Positions 16,974-25,462 of a stretch of 64,000 bases of DNA are shown one piece after another. Under the pieces are notes generated by a model. That model was not told where the DNA came from and searched no databases. It was given only the letters and a program-made list of their open reading frames with translations. The position numbers and the translations under genes are program-made. Numbering within the stretch: position 1 is the stretch's first letter; each line of letters starts with the position of its first letter. Source of the stretch: an uncultured Myxococcales bacterium (GTDB lineage Bacteria; Myxococcota; Myxococcia; Myxococcales; Myxococcaceae); contig CALJKW010000050.1 of assembly GCA_937980205.1 (NCBI GenBank), positions 186,001 to 250,000 of the forward strand, written 5' to 3'.

Positions 16974-17615
16974 TCAGGCCGCGCGCGAGAGGGACAGGCG
17001 CTTGGTCTCGTGCTTGGTGTCCGCGGACGTGACATTGAGCACCGTGATGCGCCCCGAGGGCTGGTGGAGGGTCGCCCGACGCCAGACGAACCAGGCGTAC
17101 TCGATGCTGTCGGTGCCCTTGCCGTCGAACGAGGGCCGGTCCGGGAGCACGTAGACGTCCGGTGCGTGCTCCTGCATGAACGCACAACGCCCGCGACTGC
17201 CGAGGAAGTTGAGCCGCAGCAGCATCACCACGTGGTCGGCATACTTGATGGACTCGCGCACGAACTCGATCGCGAGGCTGAAGGGTGGATTGCCGAAGGC
17301 GACGTCGAAGTGCCGCCCGTGGAGCGGTTTCGCGCGCTCCTCCACGCCGGCGGCGACGAACTTGTCGGTGATGATGATCTCCGGCCGCGGCGACAGCGCC
17401 TCGAGGACCGGCCGGCACTCCTCACGGAGCTCGAGCGCCGTCCACCGGACATCGGAGCGGTTCACGGCCGTGATCAGGTTGCCCTCGCCGGCGCCGGGCT
17501 CCAGCCAGTTGCCGCCCGGCAACTTGAGCTTCTCCAAGAGCCGATCGACGCACCACGAGGGCGTGGCGTAGAAGTCGGCCGGGTGACGCAATGAACCGCG
17601 GTTGGTCGCAGACAT
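16974..17615 (-). CDS. SAM-dependent DNA (adenine-type) methyltransferase
   Basis: This 213-residue protein has motif I LEPGAGEGNL (38-47) and the catalytic motif IV NPPF (109-112) of amino-methyltransferases, plus the FYATPSWCVD start typical of phage and ICE-encoded enzymes. ATG 17615 has an AGGAGG site at ideal spacing, while the longer frame to 17681 lacks one. No restriction enzyme is beside it, so it may protect the element from host restriction or regulate it. It converges with the gene ending at 16959. Confidence 0.85.
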   Translation of the reverse strand: MSATNRGSLRHPADFYATPSWCVDRLLEKLKLPGGNWLEPGAGEGNLITAVNRSDVRWTALELREECRPVLEALSPRPEIIITDKFVAAGVEERAKPLHGRHFDVAFGNPPFSLAIEFVRESIKYADHVVMLLRLNFLGSRGRCAFMQEHAPDVYVLPDRPSFDGKGTDSIEYAWFVWRRATLHQPSGRITVLNVTSADTKHETKRLSLSRAA

Positions 17616-17635
17616 GTGTTCCTCCTGGTTGGTGG

Positions 17636-17896
17636 TTACTGCCACATCGCAGCTGGTGTTGATGCACGGACAAGTCGACATCGCCCAGTGGCGTCGATGC
17701 CCGCGACGTGCAGCTCACCGTCGAGGATGGCGTCGAGCAGCCCCCTGTAGATGTGCGGCCACTTGGCGTCGAGCGTGCCGGGCGTCTTCGCCGACTCTTC
17801 GACGCGGGACACGAACTCCCCGAGCACCTGCCAAGCGGTGATGAGCCGCGCGACCTTCTGCTCGAACGCTTCCTGCTTCTTGGCGTCACTTTCCAT
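17636..17896 (-). CDS. small hypothetical protein of the mobile element
   Basis: This 86-residue protein has no recognised domain. It is mainly helical (FEQKVARLITAWQVLGEFVSRV) with a Trp-rich middle. ATG 17896 has a GGAG site 8 nt upstream; GTG 17980 in the same frame would add a basic leader. It lies 20 bp ahead of the methyltransferase gene on the same strand, behind the promoter at 18038-18066. Confidence 0.55.
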   Translation of the reverse strand: MESDAKKQEAFEQKVARLITAWQVLGEFVSRVEESAKTPGTLDAKWPHIYRGLLDAILDGELHVAGIDATGRCRLVRASTPAAMWQ

Positions 17897-18037
17897 CGGA
17901 GCTCCACTCCTGGCGTAACGGAGGAACCCCGATGGCTCCGGCTCCCGCCGGTGCCTGGTGATGCCTTCGGGCTTAGTCACTGCGCAGACAAGCCTGGGAA
18001 GAACAAATCGCGGTCATCAGCGTCGATGACGATCGGC

Positions 18038-18066
18038 ACTATAGCGGTAATTAAATACAAGTGCAA
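18038..18066 (-). promoter_or_regulatory. sigma-70-type promoter
   Basis: On the minus strand this is TTGCAC, 17 bp, TATAGT, a good housekeeping-type promoter in an AT-rich spot. It would drive the small gene at 17896 and the methyltransferase. The spacer contains TATTTAATT, which recurs before the small gene starting at 18381. Confidence 0.6.
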
Positions 18067-18102
18067 TAGGGATCGCCCCGACGCGCCACGTCGGGGATCG
18101 TG

Positions 18103-18381
18103 CTAACCGCCCAGCCGCTTCAGCCGCTGGCGCATGTCCGTATCGAGCGCACGCCGAGAGAGGGAGCGCGACAGTCGGTGCAGGTCGTTGAAGACCACCT
18201 CGACGGCGTACTGGATGGCACTCGTTCGTGAGCTAAGGGCAAGCGCCTCTGAGATCGTGTCGGCTTCAGCGATCGTTCGCTTCTTGAGGCGGAACGTCGT
18301 GATGACGTAGCTCTTCCCCGCATAGGTCTTCGCCGGGTTTGCTGCGTGTGGTCGTCCTCTTCGCCGCTTCGGTGTCGTCAT
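18103..18381 (-). CDS. small DNA-binding-like protein (ribbon-helix-helix type?)
   Basis: This 92-residue basic protein starts TTPKRRRGRPHAANP, an AT-hook-like GRP motif. A segment (VITTFRLKKRTIAEADTISE) follows that could be a ribbon-helix-helix strand and helix. It is likely a small regulator of the mobile element. ATG 18381 follows an AT-rich leader with TATTTAATT. The family call is tentative. Confidence 0.55.
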   Translation of the reverse strand: MTTPKRRRGRPHAANPAKTYAGKSYVITTFRLKKRTIAEADTISEALALSSRTSAIQYAVEVVFNDLHRLSRSLSRRALDTDMRQRLKRLGG

Positions 18382-18473
18382 AGGGTTCCGGAATTAAATA
18401 CGCGTTCTATACGACGGCGTCGATGTGAGCGCACTTCGCCACAGATTGTTCGCTCGGACTCAATCTTCCCGGC

Positions 18474-18887
18474 ATGTCTAGGCGTGCTCATCGGCCCATG
18501 CCGGAGTGGACTGATCTTGTCAGTCGATGGCAGGCGTCCGGCCTGAGCACGGACGCGTTCGCGGCCATGACACCGGGCTTGAGTCCTCGAACCCTGCGCT
18601 GGCACATCGCCAAGGCCCTCGGGCCAGATCCGCGAGGTGAACTTCTCCGCCTTGCTGAAGAGAACGCTCGGCTTCGAGCGCGTCTCGATGAGCTGCAGCG
18701 CCATTGCTCTTGCCGCGCGGCAATGGAAGTTCCAGCGCGCGCATCTCCCAGTTGCCGAACGGCAAGCGCGCCGCAGATCGCTTGCCCGCCGGCAACAGCG
18801 CCGCCGGAGAGGCTTCAACCTGGCACGCCACCGGCTCCGCCGTCCCCACGTCCCCTTCCTTTTCCAGTCGGCTGGCGTGGGGTGTGA
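18474..18887 (+). CDS. IS66 TnpA-like HTH protein, possibly a remnant
   Basis: The first 75 residues read like the small accessory protein of IS66 elements: MPEWTDLVSRWQASGLSTDA, then LSPRTLRWHIAKAL and a short coiled coil LLRLAEENARLRARLDELQ. The remaining 60 residues are Pro/Ala-rich and look non-native. No TnpB or transposase follows, so this may be a solo regulator or a broken insertion-sequence gene. The interval 18890-19045 before the CHAT gene shows nothing else. Confidence 0.45.
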   Translation: MSRRAHRPMPEWTDLVSRWQASGLSTDAFAAMTPGLSPRTLRWHIAKALGPDPRGELLRLAEENARLRARLDELQRHCSCRAAMEVPARASPSCRTASAPQIACPPATAPPERLQPGTPPAPPSPRPLPFPVGWRGV

Positions 18888-19045
18888 TGCGCGCGAGAGT
18901 AGACGTTCCGTCGATGGGGTCCGTCGACCACGCGCGTCGTGCGCGCCGCGTTGCATGTTCCGCGGCGGAACTCATCTCTGCGGCAATCGCCCACCCCCTT
19001 CTGGTGTGAGCGGACGCTTCGACCGGTAGAGGTGAGCTGTGGCCC

Positions 19046-21547
19046 GTGGCGTCGTATGACCAGGGCGTGGACATCGGAGACCTGCTCCAAGCGCTCGATC
19101 GACTTCTTCTGGACGTCGCGCTCGTCGGCGGCGAACCGCGCGCCAAGGGTCTCGCTGATTCGAACTCACCACTGTTCAAGGTGCTGCGCGCGGTGTTGCA
19201 GTACCTGTTCGAGCACCCGAATGACGGCACCGCTCGCGTCCATCTCGTTCGGACACTGTCTCGGCGGTCATCGGGCTCCGACGGTCTCGTCCTGGTCATG
19301 CACGAGGTACTGAACGCCGCGATCATCGTGGACGTGCAGGTTCGCCCACCGAACCGCTCTGTGCCCGAGGAGGATGTCGCGGCGCTCCAGCCCGCGTACA
19401 AACAGTGGTTCAACGCGAATTCGGCCGTCGGCGCCACGATCGACATCTTCAAGGCGCGACCACTGCCGGCAGCGCTCGCCGCTCTTGATCTGGCACGGCT
19501 CCAAAGCGCATCCGAGCAAGTGATCGAGCACGCGAACTGGCGCTTCGCAGAAGAGCCGGGCAACGCAGAGTTCATCCGTCTGCAGCTTGCCTTTCACCAC
19601 GACCTCGCGGCCGCGACTGGGGACACGTCGTCCTTCGTCGACTGTTTGAGGCTGGTCTGCGCCGGCTTTGTGAACGCACGAGAGTTCCAGGCTGCGCGCA
19701 ATCTCGTCGAAGGCGCGTTGTTGTGGTCGCAGACGCAGCCAGCGGCCACGAGGAGGAGTGTCTGGTCCATCCATGCCGAGACATACCGGCGCCTCCAGCA
19801 GCCGCTCGAGGGGCTCGTCGGGCTACTCGTGGCGGACAGCGGCGGGGTCACGCCGGGCATTGAGCAGGCCTTTCAGGAGGTGATCACCGCCGTGTACGCG
19901 CTGCGGGATCTCGGCGCGTCCGAGCGGGCCCTCGAGCGCCTTCAAGTCGCCCGTGACATCCTCGGCAAGGCGGGGCTCGAGAAATCGTTGAGCTTCAGGC
20001 TCGACGTTACGGCAACTCAGATTCGGTACTTTCTCCTGCTGAAGAACGAGGCCAACGGCACGCCGGATGCGTTTCGGCTCGGGCTCGTCGACGTTGGCAA
20101 CGCGCTTGTCACCGGGTTGCATGCAGAGCTCGAGCTCGGTGGTGACGTGCTGATTGCTGGGTCGCTCCTTGCCCAGGTAATCCGTCATGGTCGTCTCAAG
20201 CACATCGACCTTCCGCCGCACTTCCTTGCCGCACTCGAGTTTGCGATGGGTCGCGTCGGAGAGCCCGCCGCTGGAAAGCTGCGCGACCTGATGAGTCCGA
20301 GCTTCACCCGCGAGCAGTTGCTGAACGCGGCAGAGAAGGTGGGTCCGGCGCTGTACGCCGATGACGTCGGCACTGACGCAAACGAGCTCCAGTTGCACGC
20401 GCTGCGCGCGCTCGAGCTGTCTGACTTCGAACCTTGCGATCGCTTGCTGGCGATCGAGCTGATGGCGAACCATGCGGTGCCGGTGACGGGGAGCGCCAAC
20501 ACCGTCAGCATCCTCGTCAGGCGGTGGGACGCCATTCTCGAGGGTCTCGTCGCCCTGACGAAGTCCGGCGTGGAAGTGCAGGCGCTCGCGCTCGCGCAGG
20601 ACGGTGCGCTGCTTCGAACGTCAATCGTCGCGGGAGAAGTCGCATCGACGCGCGAAGGCGAGAGCATCTTCTCGGCCGACAGGTTCGACGATTGGATCGA
20701 GCGAGACCTTGCGGACGCGGGAGATCCGAACCACCGCGCGCGCCCGCACTCCGAGTGGCTCGCCGAGTATGAGCGGATCGGGAGCTCGGCCGGTCGGCCG
20801 ACCGGCGCTGTCGTCGTCGTTCACACCGGACGGCTCTCGCGGCTGCCGCCGCAGCTTCTCGTGCGCAGTGGCGAACTTTCAGGCTGTCTGGGACCGATCG
20901 CGGTCGTGCCGAGTCTGACGTGGTGGTGGTCCACTCGCCAGTCGCCAGCCCGCGCAGCCGAGTATCAGGAGCTCGCATGGATTCTGCCGGCGGACGCCGA
21001 GCAGCCGCGCAAGGCGCTCGCGCCGCTGGCGGCATCGATCAGGGCCTTTGCCGGGGGACGCAAGATGAGCGTCTTCGATGCAAACGCCCCGCCCAGGGGG
21101 GAGCCCGCCAGCGTGCTCGTCCTGGGTGCCCACGGGGTGCTCGCCGGTTCCGCCTTTCGGCTGCTTGGGGGAGAGACACCCAGAAGTCAGCTCTCGTCAG
21201 TCGAGACCGCACGCGCGTTCAACGACGCGCGGCTCGTCGTGCTTCTCGTGTGCCACGCCGGTCGCTTGACGCCGGAGCCCAACTCGACCCGGGTCCTCGG
21301 CCTGCCAAGCGAGTTTCTTCAGGCGGGGGCGCGTGCCGTCGTCGCAAGTGCGTGGCCTCTGAACGCCGAACTGGCGGCAAGATGGCTCGCGCACTTCTTC
21401 AAGGAGTGGGACGGTGGCGCTTCCGTCGGGGAGGCGGTCTTCTTCGCCAACCGCGCGCTGCGGGCCGAAGGAGTCGCGGCCGTGGACTACCTCGCGATGT
21501 ACGTTGTCGGCGACCCCGAGCTCAAGAAGGCTGATCTGACGCAGTGA
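19046..21547 (+). CDS. CHAT-domain (caspase-like) protease with TPR-like N-terminus
   Basis: This 833-residue cytoplasmic protein has about 550 helical, TPR-like residues followed by a C-terminal CHAT domain with the His/Cys dyad: His696 in LGAHGVLAG and Cys736 in LLVCHAGR. It ends with the usual SAWPLN ... YLAMYVVGDP block. CHAT proteases are caspase relatives often used in defence, where an N-terminal repeat region senses a partner. The start is GTG 19046 behind a GAGGTGA stretch; nearby GTG codons are possible. It stands alone, with no effector such as a gasdermin-like or TPR partner visible next to it. Confidence 0.85.
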   Translation: MASYDQGVDIGDLLQALDRLLLDVALVGGEPRAKGLADSNSPLFKVLRAVLQYLFEHPNDGTARVHLVRTLSRRSSGSDGLVLVMHEVLNAAIIVDVQVRPPNRSVPEEDVAALQPAYKQWFNANSAVGATIDIFKARPLPAALAALDLARLQSASEQVIEHANWRFAEEPGNAEFIRLQLAFHHDLAAATGDTSSFVDCLRLVCAGFVNAREFQAARNLVEGALLWSQTQPAATRRSVWSIHAETYRRLQQPLEGLVGLLVADSGGVTPGIEQAFQEVITAVYALRDLGASERALERLQVARDILGKAGLEKSLSFRLDVTATQIRYFLLLKNEANGTPDAFRLGLVDVGNALVTGLHAELELGGDVLIAGSLLAQVIRHGRLKHIDLPPHFLAALEFAMGRVGEPAAGKLRDLMSPSFTREQLLNAAEKVGPALYADDVGTDANELQLHALRALELSDFEPCDRLLAIELMANHAVPVTGSANTVSILVRRWDAILEGLVALTKSGVEVQALALAQDGALLRTSIVAGEVASTREGESIFSADRFDDWIERDLADAGDPNHRARPHSEWLAEYERIGSSAGRPTGAVVVVHTGRLSRLPPQLLVRSGELSGCLGPIAVVPSLTWWWSTRQSPARAAEYQELAWILPADAEQPRKALAPLAASIRAFAGGRKMSVFDANAPPRGEPASVLVLGAHGVLAGSAFRLLGGETPRSQLSSVETARAFNDARLVVLLVCHAGRLTPEPNSTRVLGLPSEFLQAGARAVVASAWPLNAELAARWLAHFFKEWDGGASVGEAVFFANRALRAEGVAAVDYLAMYVVGDPELKKADLTQ

Positions 21548-21652
21548 TCGCAGGTTCCGATGTCGTGACGACGGCGTCGTTGCACATTCGATCATCGACC
21601 TCGATCTCCGGCCCCCTGAAAGGCCGTCGAGGCCGCGCCACTTCGGTCTCGC

Positions 21653-21682
21653 GTGTGGCACAACCTGAACCTTGCGCCACAC
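21653..21682. terminator. hairpin between convergent genes
   Basis: GTGTGGC and GCCACAC (7 bp) enclose CAA/TTG pairs and an 8-nt loop. It lies between the convergent CHAT and resolvase genes and could end transcription both ways. There is no clear T-run. Confidence 0.35.
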
Positions 21683-21700
21683 CCGGCTGGCCCCTGGGCG

Positions 21701-22318
21701 CTACTGGGGGCGGCGGTCCCCCAGGTTTTGCCACGCCCGGTGGACGGTACGGGTCGGCACCTTGAGGGCGACCGCGATCTGTCGCCAGCTCCGACCCGCG
21801 GCGCGCAGCCGCCGCACGGCTTCGACGTCGACGTCGCGGCGGGGCCGGCCCACCGGCTTGCCCGAGCGGGTCCTGCCGGTGGCCTTCACGCGAGCGAGGC
21901 CAGACCGGACCCGGTCGCGGATCAGCTCGCGCTCGAACTCGGCGAGGGCGGCGATGAGGTGGACCATCAGCCGGCCCGCAGGCGTGGTCAGGTCGATGGC
22001 CTCCCTCAAGCTGATGACCGCACACCCCGCTGCGGCAAGCGTGTCGAGGAGAGCGAGCAGGTCGCGCAGACTTCGACCGAGTCGGTCAAGGCCGAAGACC
22101 ATCACCGTGCCGATCTCGCCCGAGCGCACGGCCGCCTTCAGCTCATTCAGCGCGGGTCGACTTGCCTTTGCGCCGCTGTGCCCGACGTCGATGAACTCCC
22201 GCGTGGCCGACCAGCCTCGCGCCCCTGCGGCCCGGCGTAGCGCGTGAAGCTGGGCCTGCCCGTCCTGGTCTGCGGTTGAAGTGCGGATGTAGAGGGCTTG
22301 TCCGGACGCGTGGGTCAT
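21701..22318 (-). CDS. serine recombinase (resolvase/invertase family)
   Basis: This 205-residue protein has a resolvase catalytic domain with Ser in YIRTSTADQD, Arg-rich active-site segments (FGLDRLGRSLRDLLALLD) and the E-helix LIAALAEFERELIRDRVRSGL. It closes with the C-terminal HTH of the Hin type (AAGRSWRQIAVALKVPTRTV). ATG 22318 is preferred over GTG 22324. It is full length for Tn3/Tn21-type resolvases, but no Tn3 transposase is near. It may move or resolve the surrounding cassette. Confidence 0.9.
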   Translation of the reverse strand: MTHASGQALYIRTSTADQDGQAQLHALRRAAGARGWSATREFIDVGHSGAKASRPALNELKAAVRSGEIGTVMVFGLDRLGRSLRDLLALLDTLAAAGCAVISLREAIDLTTPAGRLMVHLIAALAEFERELIRDRVRSGLARVKATGRTRSGKPVGRPRRDVDVEAVRRLRAAGRSWRQIAVALKVPTRTVHRAWQNLGDRRPQ

Positions 22319-22474
22319 GTCCACAGGACGGCGGCGAAGGTGACTTCTTGGCGCAGGTCGCCGGAGAGGGCGGCGGCCAGCGCGGACATGAGCGATTAGT
22401 GAACGGTGGGGGCCCCGTGCCGATACCGCCGCACGCTACAGTCAGCATGTTCGACAGTCTCGGGAGACGACAGC

Positions 22475-22876
22475 ATGGACGACATGGCCACGTACGATGA
22501 ATGCGACCTCGACCCCACCAGCGCGACGATCATCGCCTGTGGCGTCTGCGGGCAGGACGACATCCTGCTCTACCCATGCGGGCACATCGCGGACACCGTC
22601 ACTGGCGAATCGATCCTCATCGAGAACCAACCACTGACCGAGGCCGGCGGCAGGGTGCTGTTATGCGGCGTCTGCACGCTTCACTGCCAGAAGTTGCTCT
22701 CCAGGCACGAGCGCCTCGACGTGTGCTCGCTCCGGCATGCCATGAAGCAGTTCCTAAACGGCGAAAACGACGCGCCGGAGCACCTCGCCCGACTCTACGA
22801 CCACGCACGCACGGCCGAAATCCTCACCCAGCAGCGCATGATGTTTGCGAGTTGGACCAACAGAGGCCACGCGTGA
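22475..22876 (+). CDS. small Cys-rich hypothetical protein
   Basis: This 133-residue protein has CGVCGQDDILLYPCGH and, further on, CGVCTLHCQK; the paired Cys motifs and His suggest a zinc-binding, RING- or ribbon-like fold. The C-terminal third is helical. ATG 22475 follows GGGAGA; the longer frame from 22406 lacks coding character. It converges with another Zn-ribbon gene 30 bp away. Function unknown. Confidence 0.65.
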   Translation: MDDMATYDECDLDPTSATIIACGVCGQDDILLYPCGHIADTVTGESILIENQPLTEAGGRVLLCGVCTLHCQKLLSRHERLDVCSLRHAMKQFLNGENDAPEHLARLYDHARTAEILTQQRMMFASWTNRGHA

Positions 22877-22905
22877 GTGCTGGCTTCCCCTGAATCAGGG
22901 AGGAA

Positions 22906-23196
22906 CTACGGCCGGCGACGCCGCACCGGGGGTCTCGCTCGCACAGGCGCCACTGCGGAGCACCGCTGAGGCGTCTCGTTGTGGCTGCCCCAGTTGCGGC
23001 AGTTGCGGCAATGGCTCTGCGGCCCTTCCGCGTGAGGGTTCGAGCTCCGTTTCTCGCTCGTGCCGAACGCTTGCGGGTACCGGTAGAAGACGTGCTCATC
23101 ACCATCAAGTTCGGAGCAGCGCGGGCACGACTTGAGCGTTTCGCCAGCCGCCCATCGCCCCTCGGTCAACGGTTTCTGACAGTTCCCGCACCACAT
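22906..23196 (-). CDS. zinc-ribbon small protein
   Basis: This 96-residue protein has two CxxC pairs (MWCGNCQK and SCPRCSE), a DEHVFYRYPQAFG segment and a third pair CRNCRNWG, the pattern of a small zinc ribbon. Its ATG follows the stop codon of the upstream broken frame (TGAATG). Unknown function; a nucleic-acid-binding role is a guess. Confidence 0.6.
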   Translation of the reverse strand: MWCGNCQKPLTEGRWAAGETLKSCPRCSELDGDEHVFYRYPQAFGTSEKRSSNPHAEGPQSHCRNCRNWGSHNETPQRCSAVAPVRARPPVRRRRP

Positions 23197-23389
23197 TCAG
23201 GTGCCCTCGATCGTGCTGGCGTCGATCTCGATGGCAAGAAAACGGCGCCCTCTTGTGCGGGGTGATCTCCATCGAGTACCTTGTGCTCGCAGTGCCCATG
23301 AAGAGACCGGCGAGCTGACTCGGCAGCGATGACCCGGCACCAACCAGCTCGATGAGCCCGGTGGTCCTGCCGATGTCGATGGAGAACAA
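23197..23389 (-). pseudogene. short gene with one frameshift, upstream of the zinc-ribbon gene
   Basis: On the minus strand from TTG 23389 the frame reads SIDIGRTTGLIELVGAGSSL and on to SMEITPHKR. The natural-looking end FLAIEIDASTIEGT, with a stop touching the next ATG (TGAATG), is in another frame. Removing one G in the run near 23255 joins them into a protein of about 62 residues. It may be a real mutation or a sequence error. The start coincides with that of the divergent sigma-like gene. Confidence 0.35.
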
Positions 23390-24189
23390 TGCAGCCCACC
23401 ACGTCCCTCCGCAGTTTCTTCGCGGCCGTCGTTCACGGCGGCACTGGCCCCACCACGATTCCTGTTGAGCTGAAGAGAATCGCTCGACAGGTTCTCCGCG
23501 CCGGCGATGACGCGGAGGTCGACGATGTTGTTGGTGACTTCCTGGTGCGCCTCATCGAGGCGACCCACCGAGGGACCTCGGCATCGGCGAAGTTCCTCGT
23601 CGATCTTGACGAGGTGCAGCTCCGTGCTGTTGTGCGGCACCGGATGCAGCAGGTCATCGCGGAGCGGTCGCCGCACCGGCATCTGGTGAAGCAACTGCGA
23701 GACGCCGTGCGCCGGGTGAGCCTCCGTGGTCTGCCTCCAGCTCGGGACTCCGCGCCTCTCTCGTTGATGAAGAACGACAAGCTCCACACGGCTCACGTTG
23801 CCGCTGCCGTCGCCTGGATTCTTCACCGCGAAGATGCACCGCAGCTCGACGACATCGCCGGGGTGGCCGAGCGCCTTCGCGAGGCGTACTTCACAAGCAC
23901 GACGATGCCGTTCAACTCGCCGACCGAAGCGGTTGCGGACATCGACCTGGTCGACGTCCAAAAGGTGGTCACCAAGTTGCGCGCCGAACTTGACGCCGAC
24001 ATGCTTGAAGCGACTCGGGCTCGCTTGCGCGACCGCTCTCTCGGTGAGATCTCGGCGACCGCGGGCATCGCCGTCAGCTCGGCCCATGCCCGCGTCGCGA
24101 GAGCCGCCACCGCGGTGAGGGCAATCATCGAAGACGCCGGTGCCGACCGCGCCACAGGCGAAGCCGCGCTGGCCCTCCTGGCGGCGTAG
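23389..24189 (+). CDS. sigma-70-like regulator, second copy type
   Basis: This 266-residue protein has a C-terminal region-4-like HTH (RARLRDRSLGEISATAGIAV, then SAHARVARAATAVRAII) and an N-terminal region-2-like helical block (DDVVGDFLVRLIEATHRG). It resembles the island sigma-like gene at 8027 in size and plan, though not closely in sequence. ATG 23389 is the longest start; a start further in is possible because a divergent frame begins at the same base. It probably controls the downstream small genes. Confidence 0.65.
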   Translation: MQPTTSLRSFFAAVVHGGTGPTTIPVELKRIARQVLRAGDDAEVDDVVGDFLVRLIEATHRGTSASAKFLVDLDEVQLRAVVRHRMQQVIAERSPHRHLVKQLRDAVRRVSLRGLPPARDSAPLSLMKNDKLHTAHVAAAVAWILHREDAPQLDDIAGVAERLREAYFTSTTMPFNSPTEAVADIDLVDVQKVVTKLRAELDADMLEATRARLRDRSLGEISATAGIAVSSAHARVARAATAVRAIIEDAGADRATGEAALALLAA

Positions 24190-24211
24190 CCCGAACGGAA
24201 TCTTCCAGGCG

Positions 24212-24421
24212 ATGATCTGGATGCTGGGCACGACACGAGGTGCGCCGTCACTCAGGCGGCGCACCTCCTTCACCGACGGCACGGCCGCGCCGCTCGCCAT
24301 GCCCGACGGCACGTCTGCCGCTGCGATGTTCGACGCAGTCATCGCGATGGCCCAGCCAGGGGACATCATCACGACCGGTCGGCATCGGTACTTCGTTGTT
24401 CAGATACCCGCGTCGGCCTGA
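24212..24421 (+). CDS. small hypothetical protein
   Basis: This 69-residue protein begins MIWMLGTTRGAP; its C-terminal part (TSAAAMFDAVIAMAQPGDI, then TGRHRYFVVQ) looks like a folded alpha/beta unit. It lies between the sigma-like gene and the TPR-like gene on the same strand. No family recognised. Confidence 0.45.
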   Translation: MIWMLGTTRGAPSLRRRTSFTDGTAAPLAMPDGTSAAAMFDAVIAMAQPGDIITTGRHRYFVVQIPASA

Positions 24422-24471
24422 GCGGAGCTTCGAGCGCCAGCCGCCGTCTCCTCATCAGCCAAGGAGACACG

Positions 24472-25095
24472 ATGTCGACACGCTCACGCAGTGCAGCGAT
24501 GGATCTTGCCGAGGCCTGCCATCGGCTTCAACGGCTGCTCGACGAGCGTGAACTCGTCGCGGCCTCGGCTCTCACCGCCGAAGTCAGCATGACGGCCAAG
24601 CGACTGGGCATCAGGTCGGCGTTCATCTGCTTCGTGAACGCGATCTACGCCGACTACTCCGGCGACGCGGTCGCGGCCTTCAACTTCATTCAGGAGGCAA
24701 TCGCCATGGACCCTGCTGCGCCGCCGTACCGGCATTCTGAGGCGGTCATCATCCGCGGACTCCGACGCAGGCTGACCGCGCCTGACCGGGACGCCGCTGA
24801 CCGTGAGACGCCTCGTATCTGGGCGCTACTGGCGAACATTGGCGAGGCCGACGATGCATGCCACTTGGCGCTCGCGGGGTTCCACGTTGCGACGAGCAAC
24901 GACCTCGAAGCCATGCGGATCGTCGACGCGGTGACGACGCTTGCACCGGGCAACCGGGACGCGTGGCTGCTGAAAGCGTCCATCGCGACGCGGCTCGGTG
25001 ATGAGCAACTTGCGACTCGCGCACGGGCGGAAGCCGCTGCTGCGGCCGCCGGCACCGCCGTCCCCTTCGTCCTGTCGACCGAAGGCCTGAGCTGA
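24472..25095 (+). CDS. TPR-like helical repeat protein
   Basis: This 207-residue, mostly helical protein has TPR-like pairs: AVAAFNFIQEAIAMDPAAPP, then ALANIGEADDACHLALAGFH and IVDAVTTLAPGNRDAWLLKA. ATG 24472 has a strong AAGGAGA site. It may be a scaffold for a partner in the small module with the sigma-like gene. Confidence 0.65.
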   Translation: MSTRSRSAAMDLAEACHRLQRLLDERELVAASALTAEVSMTAKRLGIRSAFICFVNAIYADYSGDAVAAFNFIQEAIAMDPAAPPYRHSEAVIIRGLRRRLTAPDRDAADRETPRIWALLANIGEADDACHLALAGFHVATSNDLEAMRIVDAVTTLAPGNRDAWLLKASIATRLGDEQLATRARAEAAAAAAGTAVPFVLSTEGLS

Positions 25096-25097
25096 CA

Positions 25098-25364
25098 TCA
25101 CCGGCGACGTGGACGACCGCGTCGCGGCGGCTGAGAGCTTGGTGGTTTGAGCAGGTCCACAGGCTCGACGGCGAGCCAGTTCGCCCAACGAACCAGGGTG
25201 TGCAGCGTGAGGTTGACGACCCCGCGCTCGATCTTCTGGATGTACTTCACGCCAATTCCCAGGCGCTGTGCCAGCTCCTCCTGCGTGAGTGACATTTCCC
25301 GTCGCAGCTCGGCGATTCGGAGCCCGACGTTGCGGACAACGAGCTGCGGGTCGGCGCGGCGCAT
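25098..25364 (-). CDS. XRE-family HTH regulator
   Basis: This 88-residue DNA-binding protein has a textbook HTH: ELRREMSLTQEELAQRLGI, then YIQKIERGVVNLTLHTLVRW. It ends in an Arg-rich tail. It is divergent from the lipoprotein gene at 25463, with an 18-bp palindrome in between, so autoregulation and control of the lipoprotein are likely. Confidence 0.85.
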   Translation of the reverse strand: MRRADPQLVVRNVGLRIAELRREMSLTQEELAQRLGIGVKYIQKIERGVVNLTLHTLVRWANWLAVEPVDLLKPPSSQPPRRGRPRRR

Positions 25365-25401
25365 GAGCGGCGCACCGTCTGCGGCCGGGGTCCGATTGTC
25401 C

Positions 25402-25419
25402 TACGCCTCTTAAGGCGTA
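25402..25419. promoter_or_regulatory. operator-like palindrome in a divergent promoter
   Basis: TACGCCT CTTA AGGCGTA is a perfect 7-bp inverted repeat with a 4-bp spacer between the XRE gene and the lipoprotein gene. It is the probable binding site of the XRE protein. Confidence 0.65.
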
Positions 25420-25462
25420 TATGTGTCGCCGCTCTGAGTGGAGCTGCGCGAGGAGAAGACGC

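Noticed and set aside
18520..19575. 351-residue minus-strand frame before and across the CHAT gene start
   Set aside because: It overlaps the CHAT N-terminus antisense and shows no domain; Ser/Arg-rich composition.
23197..24372. 391-residue minus-strand frame
   Set aside because: Mostly antisense to the sigma-like gene; only its last 20 residues look real and belong to the short broken gene.
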